Shown: positions 39,109 through 43,645 of the stretch, in pieces | Layout of the letters: every line of letters begins with the position of its first letter | Position numbering within the stretch: position 1 is the first letter of the stretch | Virus record (IMG/VR): IMGVR_UViG_3300001847_000418 | Location: 1-43,645 of that record | DNA: 43,645 bases | Source of the DNA: a virus | Reading direction: 5' to 3' (one strand) | The notes under the pieces: generated by a model | What the model saw: only the letters and a program-made list of their open reading frames with translations | What the model was told of the DNA's origin: nothing | Databases searched by the model: none | Position numbers and translations under genes: made by a program

Positions 39109-39330
39109 TCACCCCCAATCCGAGAAAACATAGCCGTTGCGGGACACGAACAGCCGGGTCGGCAACCCGGCTGACAGGCCAAAGCCTGATTGAAACGCCT
39201 CTCCGCAACGGAGCAGACGATCCCGCACCAGGGCGGGATAGCCCGTGAGGGCCTTCGCTGCGATGTTCACGTCCGCAGGGAGAAGCCCCCGCTGGACGAG
39301 GTTGCGAACGATAATGGTCTGGTTTTTCAT
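39109..39330 (-). CDS. Small hypothetical protein
   Basis: A 73-residue protein from ATG 39330 with GAGGAGG upstream, directly behind a TGCCGG/CCGGCA stem. Helical first half (NQTIIVRNLVQRGLLPADVN), then PALVRDRLLRCGEAF and a C-terminal strand (TRLFVSRNGYVFSDWG). No family was recognised. Confidence 0.6.
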   Translation of the reverse strand: MKNQTIIVRNLVQRGLLPADVNIAAKALTGYPALVRDRLLRCGEAFQSGFGLSAGLPTRLFVSRNGYVFSDWG

Positions 39331-39341
39331 GATTCCTCCTC

Positions 39342-39397
39342 TGCCGGTATTCCGGCAACTTGTGATGAACCCATGACGGCCCACCTCGAAAGATGGG
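39342..39397 (-). promoter_or_regulatory. Intergenic cassette e
   Basis: The long stem is CCCACCT/AGATGGG (39380-39397, one mismatch) 11 bases past the upstream stop, then GTCATGGG, then TGCCGG/CCGGCA (39342-39357) abutting GAGGAGG. Confidence 0.55.
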
Positions 39398-39407
39398 ATG
39401 GTTGTTA

Positions 39408-39701
39408 TTACGATCGAGGCAGCTTGGTGATGATCCGCTCGGCGGCGCCCTGTCCAGCGTCACGGTCGTACATAGCGACCCGCATCGTGTCCTTGCTGAT
39501 GTCGGACTTCAGCGGGTGGCCGAACAGGTAGTCGAAGTAGAGGTCGCCTCCGCACTTCATGCGGTGGTCGATGACTTCTTGAGCTTGTTCCTTGGTGATG
39601 GCTCCACGATCTTGCAGCATACCCATACCGATTGCGGGTGTGCCGTTGTGGAGAGCAGCCAGAAGTTCAGCCTTGTCGATGCCTTTGATGTCGATTTCCA
39701 T
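39408..39701 (-). CDS. Hypothetical phage protein with C-terminal YDRD motif
   Basis: A 97-residue protein with GAAGGAGA before ATG and no cassette in front. It starts MEIDIKGIDKAELLAALHNG, continues IGMGMLQDRGAITKEQAQEV and has DYLFGHPLKSDISKDTMRVA, then MYDRDAGQGAA. The pattern 'm.i.i.gi....ll..l......G.G.l......i...ea...i......fDYl.Gr..k.di........yDrd.G' is shared by a common family of small phage and bacterial hypothetical proteins. The function is unknown. Confidence 0.65.
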   Translation of the reverse strand: MEIDIKGIDKAELLAALHNGTPAIGMGMLQDRGAITKEQAQEVIDHRMKCGGDLYFDYLFGHPLKSDISKDTMRVAMYDRDAGQGAAERIITKLPRS

Positions 39702-39728
39702 GGGTTTTCTCCTTCACTAGTGATGGGG

Positions 39729-39890
39729 TCACCGGATCAAGAATGGGGGCAACTCCACCCCCGTCGAGGTCACGACGGTGACCTCATACCCGCGAGACTG
39801 AAGCTCGCGGGTAACAACCGCGGCCCCACGCGGGGACCACGAACCGACGAACTGAGGGATGCCATCGTAAAAAGCATAGACGTGGATCAT
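39729..39890 (-). CDS. Small hypothetical protein (53 residues)
   Basis: A frame from ATG 39890 behind AGGAGG at 5-base spacing, ending at TGA 39729-39731. The product is MIHVYAFYDGIPQFVGSWSP followed by a helix-strand part (AAVVTRELQSRGYEVTVVTS) and FLIR. The beta-alpha-beta pattern and an upstream GCCCG/CGGGC stem like its neighbours support a real gene. No family was recognised. Confidence 0.65.
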   Translation of the reverse strand: MIHVYAFYDGIPQFVGSWSPRGAAVVTRELQSRGYEVTVVTSTGVELPPFLIR

Positions 39891-39904
39891 GTCTGCCTCC
39901 TATC

Positions 39905-39981
39905 GCCCGCATGTACCGGGCCACTTGATTGTACTACCGGTTGGTCTGGAGTCATCCGTCGTACTTGACGGATGACTCCAG
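39905..39981 (-). promoter_or_regulatory. Cassette f with 15-bp perfect stem over a stop codon
   Basis: A perfect 15-bp inverted repeat (39946-39960 and 39967-39981, loop of 6) spans the last codons and the TGA (39952-39954) of the upstream gene. Further on, GCCCG/CGGGC (39905-39921) stands just before the AGGAGG of the 53-residue gene. The long stem thus doubles as coding sequence on one arm. Confidence 0.55.
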
Positions 39982-40260
39982 CCATCGCCATTCCGCCCGC
40001 TCGCGGGCGACGGTTGTGAGGATCGCTGCCGCCTCTGAGGCGTCGGCGGTATCGTGGGATATAACCCCACGATTAGCGGCGAACCGCTGCCGCTTAGCGA
40101 GATCCCATGCGCGCGCCTCCTCGTCGCGGGCCTGCTCGAGGAGGAGTCGCAGATCGTCGATCACCTTGTCCGACTCGGTGGTCGGGCGGGTGTTTTCACA
40201 CACCCACCGACCCCCGCGGACGATGCGGACGGAATTGTCCGCATTGTAAATAACTTCCAT
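39952..40260 (-). CDS. Hypothetical helical protein, N-terminus MEVIYNA
   Basis: A 102-residue protein from ATG 40260 with GAGGAGG upstream. It starts MEVIYNADNSVRIVRGGRWV and continues as a long helix (KVIDDLRLLLEQARDEEARA; RQRFAANRGVISHDTADASE), ending WRWLESSVKYDG. The first seven residues and the DNA around the start equal those of the next gene to the right (40387-40797), although the proteins differ otherwise. Confidence 0.6.
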   Translation of the reverse strand: MEVIYNADNSVRIVRGGRWVCENTRPTTESDKVIDDLRLLLEQARDEEARAWDLAKRQRFAANRGVISHDTADASEAAAILTTVARERAEWRWLESSVKYDG

Positions 40261-40271
40261 GACTCCTCCTC

Positions 40272-40378
40272 CCGGCTGATACCGGATCATACTGAGGGTC
40301 GCCGTTCAAAGGCACCCATGACAAAGCCCCGGCCTTTGTACGGTCGGGGTTCTGACGTGGATGCCCCCTTGCGGGGGC
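40272..40378 (-). promoter_or_regulatory. Intergenic cassette g, copy of cassette i
   Basis: Stems in order leftward: GCCCCC/GGGGGC (40363-40378), a 10-pair stem with GU pairs (40325-40351), then the TTTGTCATGGG motif, then CCGG/CCGG (40272-40285) before GAGGAGG. The part 40295-40378 is almost the same as 41127-41205 apart from the inner stem-loop. Confidence 0.65.
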
Positions 40379-40386
40379 TGGTTGGG

Positions 40387-40797
40387 CTAGTATTTCGTAC
40401 CGTAGCGGTACGCAATACTAGCCCCATGAAAGGTCAGGTACTCGGCCTTCCAGCTTTGTCCCTGGCGCATCGAGCCGAAGTGCTTCAGCTCGATTCCGAA
40501 GTGACTTACCAATTCGGCATTCGCCGGGTTGGCGAGGTGGGGCAGGGGCCGCCCCGACAAGGACGTGTAATGCGTCCCATCTTCGTATTCATCGAAGAGA
40601 AGGGCGGCCCCATTGACCGCAGCGATCCCCCCTTCGGGGGAGGGCACGCCGTGGCCCTCGACAAACGCGGCGATTGCCGCCCGGATATTCTCGACCGATG
40701 CTCCCGCCTCGGCGGCCATGACAACCCCATCCAGGCAGACCCCTTCCGGGGCCTTTCCCGTGATGGCATCGATAACCGCATTGTAAATAACTTCCAT
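40387..40797 (-). CDS. Hypothetical protein, N-terminus MEVIYNA
   Basis: A 136-residue protein from ATG 40797 with GGAGGGGAAG upstream. The first residues MEVIYNA equal those of 39952-40260. The continuation VIDAITGKAPEGVCLDGVVM, AAEAGASVENIRAAIAAFVE is helical; later DEYEDGTHYTSLSGRPLPHL and an end AYRYGTKY are beta-like. No family was recognised. The product differs from its neighbour after the shared opening. Confidence 0.6.
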   Translation of the reverse strand: MEVIYNAVIDAITGKAPEGVCLDGVVMAAEAGASVENIRAAIAAFVEGHGVPSPEGGIAAVNGAALLFDEYEDGTHYTSLSGRPLPHLANPANAELVSHFGIELKHFGSMRQGQSWKAEYLTFHGASIAYRYGTKY

Positions 40798-40811
40798 GAC
40801 TTCCCCTCCTC

Positions 40812-40893
40812 CCGGTCAACCGGAACAGTCGGCAGGCTCATCAGTACGGACATGCCAAGTCCGCAGACCCGCGCCTCTGTCACAGGCGCGGGT
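40812..40893 (-). promoter_or_regulatory. Intergenic cassette h
   Basis: The long stem ACCCGCGCCT/AGGCGCGGGT (40867-40893, loop CTGTCAC on the + strand) lies 7 bases past the upstream stop. The short CCGG/CCGG stem (40812-40823) stands just before GAGGAGGGG. The GTCATGGG motif is missing. Confidence 0.6.
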
Positions 40894-40900
40894 TTCGCCC

Positions 40901-41089
40901 CTATTCGAAGATCACATAGGCCGGTCGGCCCACGATCCGCTCAGCCTCGGCGTTGATCGCCGCGACGGCTTGTTTCCGACTCGGAAACAAGCCGAGATAA
41001 AAGCCGTTAGCCGGCCCGGGGTCCGCCGGATCGTCGGCCCATACATGACCAACTACACCGTCGTCGATTTGATAAGCGGCATGATACAC
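40901..41089 (-). CDS. Small hypothetical protein (GTG start)
   Basis: A 62-residue protein; the GTG at 41089 has GAGGAGG 6 bases upstream, directly after a GCCGG/CCGGC stem. It starts VYHAAYQIDDGVVGHVWADD (Met in vivo), continues NGFYLGLFPSRKQAVAAINA and ends in a strand (RPAYVIFE). The pattern of strand, helix, strand is compact. The open frame extends further 5' through the cassette but has no ribosome binding site there. Confidence 0.65.
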   Translation of the reverse strand: MYHAAYQIDDGVVGHVWADDPADPGPANGFYLGLFPSRKQAVAAINAEAERIVGRPAYVIFE

Positions 41090-41102
41090 GGGTAACCTCC
41101 TC

Positions 41103-41205
41103 GCCGGATTCCGGCACAACAATAACAGGGTCGCCGTCCAAAGGCACCCATGACAAAACCCCGACCGTAGCCGGGGTTCTGACGTGGATGCCCCCTTGCG
41201 GGGGC
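41103..41205 (-). promoter_or_regulatory. Intergenic cassette i, copy of cassette g
   Basis: GCCCCC/GGGGGC (41190-41205), AACCCCG/CGGGGTT (41157-41178), TTTGTCATGGG, then GCCGG/CCGGC (41103-41115) abutting GAGGAGG. The region 41127-41205 repeats 40295-40378; the inner stem has changed on both arms while still pairing. Confidence 0.65.
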
Positions 41206-41213
41206 GTGGATGA

Positions 41214-41579
41214 TTAGTCGTCGTTAGGCGACTGAAAACCCGCCCACTCGGTGAGCACCGGGTACTTTGTGGGGTCCAGTTGGACCACCACAAGGCGGCT
41301 GTACCACTCACTCCCGTAGCTGTCACACCCACGGGGTTCGATCACGAAACTCACCGTGCCCCACACGTCCCCGTGCGGGGCGATGTAGAGTCCGGTGTCC
41401 AGCCGGACCCGATCAAGTTCCGCGAACACCTCGTCCGTCAATGGGCGGGTGCAGTGAGCACCGTGCCCGTGCTGGACGTGGCTAAACCTCACTCCCGAAA
41501 AATCCGGCACGAAGCCGGGGAGGTAGAACTCGTCGCACCGACGAAACATGTTCATGTTGACGCTGATCGTCTCTTCCAT
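41214..41579 (-). CDS. Hypothetical protein
   Basis: A 121-residue protein from ATG 41579 with GAGGAGG upstream, behind a GCCGG/CCGGC stem. The start is EETISVNMNMFRRCDEFYLP, followed by a His-rich turn (RFSHVQHGHGAHC) and beta strands (GTVSFVIEPRGCDSYGSEWY; SRLVVVQLD). Three Cys and several His could bind metal. No family was recognised. Confidence 0.6.
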   Translation of the reverse strand: MEETISVNMNMFRRCDEFYLPGFVPDFSGVRFSHVQHGHGAHCTRPLTDEVFAELDRVRLDTGLYIAPHGDVWGTVSFVIEPRGCDSYGSEWYSRLVVVQLDPTKYPVLTEWAGFQSPNDD

Positions 41580-41586
41580 GGTAAAT

Positions 41587-41665
41587 CCTCCTCTGCCGGA
41601 TTTAACCGGCTCATCTGATGTCAGGGCATGAGCCCATGACAGCCCACCCCTCTCACGGGTGGGCT
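41587..41665 (-). promoter_or_regulatory. Intergenic cassette j
   Basis: The long stem AGCCCACCC/GGGTGGGCT (41641-41665) follows the upstream stop by 8 bases. Then GTCATGGG, a small GGGC/GCCC stem (41624-41635), and GCCGG/CCGGC (41595-41610) next to GAGGAGG. The 27 bases 41587-41613 recur exactly at 41973-41999. Confidence 0.6.
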
Positions 41666-41673
41666 GGCTGGGA

Positions 41674-41967
41674 TCACGCGAACAGGTGAACCGGGTCAAC
41701 TGACGCTGACGTCGGGCACCCCGGCATATACTCTGCGGCCTCCTGCCGCAGCAGATCGATGGCTCGGCGGGCGGCATCAACCGTGCGGCACGTCTTACTG
41801 TACTCGACGTAGCCGTTGTCGGCCCCGTCATCGAACACTGTTAAGGAAGACAGCCAGACAATGTCAGGCCGATTGTCTAGGAGCGTCGTGCTGACTTTCT
41901 CGAAACTCTCCGAGCTGGGGTCCGTGTAGCACTCGAAAACGCCATATGTGTCACTCTTGTACCGCAT
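41674..41967 (-). CDS. Small hypothetical protein
   Basis: A 97-residue protein from ATG 41967 with GAGGAGG upstream. Aromatic strand start (MRYKSDTYGVFECYTDPSSE), then a middle (LDNRPDIVWLSSLTVFDDGA) and a helix (CRTVDAARRAIDLLRQEAAE). The layout resembles small phage proteins that copy a beta-alpha fold. The function is unknown. Confidence 0.6.
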   Translation of the reverse strand: MRYKSDTYGVFECYTDPSSESFEKVSTTLLDNRPDIVWLSSLTVFDDGADNGYVEYSKTCRTVDAARRAIDLLRQEAAEYMPGCPTSASVDPVHLFA

Positions 41968-41972
41968 AGGAA

Positions 41973-41999
41973 CCTCCTCTGCCGGATTTAACCGGCTCA
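41973..41999 (-). repeat. Exact 27-base copy of the cassette j ribosome-binding module
   Basis: Bases 41973-41999 equal 41587-41613. They hold GAGGAGG plus the GCCGG/CCGGC stem (41981-41996). Here no long stem or GTCATGGG stands directly upstream; a frame ending at 41997 overlaps instead. Confidence 0.75.
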
Positions 42000-42176
42000 A
42001 TAGATTATCGGACGCTCACCGCCCGTGTGAACGGTCACCACCCCCGTATGCCAGGGTAGCTTCTGCCTGACGACAGCGACGTCTTTAGCGCCGGTTGGGA
42101 TAAGCGTATAGGCTAAGTGCCGTAACCTGTATCCCCGGTAACCGGGCGTCACCGTCACCCTCGTGACCGCTCGCAC
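41997..42176 (-). CDS. Possible small basic protein
   Basis: A frame of 59 codons from GTG 42176 reads VRAVTRVTVTPGYRGYRLRH, LAYTLIPTGAKDVAVVRQKL and ends TGGERPIIY. The residues look like a natural beta-rich basic domain, but no clear ribosome binding site exists. The open frame continues upstream through terminators, which is not credible as coding. Evidence rests on composition only. Confidence 0.35.
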   Translation of the reverse strand: MRAVTRVTVTPGYRGYRLRHLAYTLIPTGAKDVAVVRQKLPWHTGVVTVHTGGERPIIY

Positions 42177-42181
42177 GGACG

Positions 42182-42213
42182 GGCGGATTGTACCATTCTT
42201 GGGACAATCCGCC
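42182..42213. promoter_or_regulatory. 10-bp inverted repeat
   Basis: GGCGGATTGT (42182-42191) and ACAATCCGCC (42204-42213) form a perfect inverted repeat with a 12-base spacer. On the - strand TACAAT, a possible -10 box, falls in one arm and TTGACG lies 20 bases before it, a long spacing. It could be an operator over a promoter for the leftward genes. Confidence 0.4.
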
Positions 42214-42220
42214 GTCAATG

Positions 42221-42259
42221 GAAAAGCCCGTCCGTACCCTATGCAGGATACGAACGGGC
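42221..42259 (-). terminator. Second leftward terminator-like stem
   Basis: On the - strand GCCCGT (and inner CGTA pairs) ... ACGGGC (42226-42259) is followed by TTTTCC. It directly follows the stem at 42269-42287, so the two form a tandem terminator. Confidence 0.6.
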
Positions 42260-42287
42260 GAAAAGAAAGCCCCGTACCTAACGGGGC
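42259..42287 (-). terminator. Strong leftward terminator
   Basis: A perfect 7-bp stem GCCCCGT/ACGGGGC (42269-42275, 42281-42287) with a 5-base loop, followed on the - strand by TTTCTTTTCG. It would end transcripts coming from the gene at 42497-43579 or from a promoter in the gap. Confidence 0.8.
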
Positions 42288-42440
42288 AAAAGAGCACCTT
42301 TCCATGCCGCTCAACGGGTTACACTTGTGAACAAGCCGCCGCCTGTGAGCGGCGCAAGTGTAGAAGCAAAGCATTCCGCCGTCTAAACGGTGAGCGTCAC
42401 AGTCTCACCGTCACAGGGTTAAACCCCGGCGGTATATAAC
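42259..42440 (-). ncRNA. Candidate structured RNA or long structured 3' region
   Basis: Between the stop of the 42497 gene and the strong terminator the - strand has no credible coding frame. It forms several stems: ACGGTGAG/CTCACCGT (42387-42411) and a two-part stem ACACTTG/CAAGTGT enclosing CGCCGC/GCGGCG (42321-42361), then the terminator stem. GTTATATA near 42432-42439 might act as a promoter element. This could be a small RNA or just a structured 3' untranslated region; the sequence alone does not decide. Confidence 0.3.
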
Positions 42441-42496
42441 CGGCCTACGTGATGCCGGGACTAATGCCCCGTCAGCACTCAAGCGGTGAGCGTTTC

Positions 42497-43579
42497 TTAG
42501 GCGAGACTGATAGCGCCCACGATACCAAGGCCTGACCGGACCACGAGCCCGATAGCAGACTTGGTACGGGGTATCCCATAGGTGATGTGGCCGCTGTCAT
42601 CCATCCCCCATGATGGGGTGACGTAGGCTGCCAAATCCCGATCGGGACGGGCGATCAGATCGCTAAAGAAACGGCGCACCGCGCCGGTATGCTTTGCTAC
42701 CCCGTCTAACACGGGCGCCACATCCCCCGCCATTGTGCGACGCACGGCGGGTTTAGCAGCGGCATGGAAACCCCGCCGCATGGGACGGCGGGAAACTTTC
42801 AAGGAACGGCGGACGACAATAGCACCGCCTATGCTTTCCATAACGGCGCACAATAGCTGAGCCGTATAGCGGATGCGCCCATGGGCGCTAAATTGGCGGA
42901 TGCCATCGGCCAGAACGTATAGGCTGACACGGCCATTGTCCCGGTACGCTTCCGCCGTTGAGCGGTACTCGTCACCGTTCAATCCGGTATCAGATGCAGC
43001 GGCGCCGCACAATGCGGACCATAACACCGCCTCTTCACCCTGCAGGCCCATAGCTGCAGCGTCGATAGGCTGTACCGTCTCACCTGCAGCGGTGAGAAGC
43101 TGACGCAAATAGCGCCGTGTTTCGGCACTGGCCAGTCCACGCCGGGACAAGTCAAGGCCAGTGAGGCGGGACAATTCGACGGTCAGCTTGTGGCGCATAT
43201 CCACGGCGGCTGAATACTGCCGTTGGTTGTTTGCCAGTGTCACCACGTCTAACCGGGCGATACGTCTGGCGAGATACTGTAACCGGGACCGTCCAGTGTT
43301 ATCGGTACCGATCGCACCGTCAGCGTCAGCACGGCGGGAAACATGCCGCACCTTGCCTAAAGATATCGGACTATCGGCACGACGTACCCTGTCAACGGTA
43401 GGCACATCATGGACTAGTGTAGTCCAGTCGGTGATGGTTCGACCGATAAACTGCCGGTCATACCGGACAATCCCCCGCACATACTGACGAGGGACGGCAT
43501 ACCGGGATACGGCGCCGCAAACGGACACGACGGGGCGAGCGGTGTTAACCGCCGTTCCGATCGTGCCGTGTGCTAACAT
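42497..43579 (-). CDS. Hypothetical Arg-rich protein
   Basis: A 360-residue protein. ATG 43579 is used (GGGGGA upstream); an in-frame GTG at 43600 is the alternative. Basic and Arg-rich (SRLQYLARRIARLDVVTLAN; VRRSLKVSRRPMRRGFHAAA), with helices in the middle (TAETRRYLRQLLTAAG-like at about 150-165) and a hydrophobic Gly-rich end (IGLVVRSGLGIVGAISLA). No family was recognised. The charge suggests nucleic-acid or membrane-surface contact. Its codon use, with many CGG/CGC/GCA codons, differs from the neighbours, so it may be a later arrival. Confidence 0.55.
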   Translation of the reverse strand: MLAHGTIGTAVNTARPVVSVCGAVSRYAVPRQYVRGIVRYDRQFIGRTITDWTTLVHDVPTVDRVRRADSPISLGKVRHVSRRADADGAIGTDNTGRSRLQYLARRIARLDVVTLANNQRQYSAAVDMRHKLTVELSRLTGLDLSRRGLASAETRRYLRQLLTAAGETVQPIDAAAMGLQGEEAVLWSALCGAAASDTGLNGDEYRSTAEAYRDNGRVSLYVLADGIRQFSAHGRIRYTAQLLCAVMESIGGAIVVRRSLKVSRRPMRRGFHAAAKPAVRRTMAGDVAPVLDGVAKHTGAVRRFFSDLIARPDRDLAAYVTPSWGMDDSGHITYGIPRTKSAIGLVVRSGLGIVGAISLA

Positions 43580-43623
43580 CTCACCGTCCCCCGTCTTCAC
43601 TTATGCCTTAATCCGTTCATGAC

Positions 43624-43645
43624 GGCGCACCGTATACGGTGCGCC
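43624..43645. promoter_or_regulatory. Perfect 22-bp palindrome at window edge (cassette m, truncated)
   Basis: The half-site GGCGCACCGTA is followed at once by its reverse complement, with no spacer. On the - strand GTCATG follows it, as after the long stems of the other cassettes, so this is most likely the long stem of another intergenic cassette in front of the 42497-43579 gene. Whatever lies to its right is outside the window. Confidence 0.6.

Noticed and set aside
38003-39133. 376-codon open frame on the + strand
   Set aside because: Antisense to the DUF932 gene; no ribosome binding site, and it runs through an intergenic cassette.
1-43645. tRNA genes
   Set aside because: No cloverleaf with T-loop and CCA-like end was noticed; a dedicated scan was not possible by eye, so absence is not proven.

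Overview
The window is a stretch of a tailed double-stranded DNA bacteriophage genome (or a prophage). It has densely packed genes, many ATGA/TAATG start-stop overlaps, strong AGGAGG-type ribosome binding sites and a moderately GC-rich base composition. The host cannot be fixed from the sequence. Standard bacterial Shine-Dalgarno signals, a Zn-dependent D,D-peptidase-type endolysin, a ThyX thymidylate synthase and two SpoVS-like proteins (a family best known from Bacillota, Deinococcus-Thermus and relatives) are the only hints. No terminase, portal, capsid, integrase or repressor lies in this window, so head genes must lie outside it.

Layout. (1) 1-14265, almost all on the + strand: the end of a tape-measure protein, a baseplate/tail-hub-like protein, a run of small virion or adhesin-like proteins, two holin candidates, an M15-type endolysin, a 1160-residue coiled-coil tail fibre closed by a strong terminator, and BppU-like baseplate proteins. 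A lone leftward gene (12744-13088) interrupts this block. (2) 14270-30449, all on the - strand: nucleotide and DNA metabolism (ThyX, CHC2/TOPRIM primase, DnaB-like helicase, Holliday-junction-resolvase-like nuclease, RecA, family A DNA polymerase, a likely ssDNA-binding protein, a SWIM zinc-finger protein, an SNF2 helicase with a HARP-like N-terminus). It also holds a DUF2827-type glycosyltransferase candidate, a ferritin-like protein and a winged-helix protein. (3) 30541-36566, - strand: many short genes, including a HIRAN-like protein, a GP88-family protein, several CxxC zinc-ribbon proteins and a DUF3846-like protein. (4) 36567-43645, - strand: small accessory genes. Most are separated by a recurring non-coding cassette: a long GC-rich stem-loop, often followed by a GTCATGGG motif, then a short CCGG stem-loop directly next to the ribosome binding site. 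This arm also has a DUF932 gene, a structured non-coding stretch with two terminators (42182-42440), and a last cassette cut by the window edge.

The two transcription blocks converge at 14265/14270. The replication genes form an almost unbroken leftward operon in which coupled overlaps link resolvase, RecA, helicase and primase. The fork-processing proteins (SNF2, SWIM, HIRAN-like) are separate polypeptides, although related domains are fused in cellular remodellers.

The most unusual parts are the repeated intergenic cassettes with compensating stem changes, the two divergent SpoVS-like proteins in opposite transcription units, a possible gene nested inside 15769-17301, a probable frameshift or unusual overlap at 15269-15776, and a candidate structured RNA near the right end. 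All function calls rest on motif recognition by eye; no database search was run.
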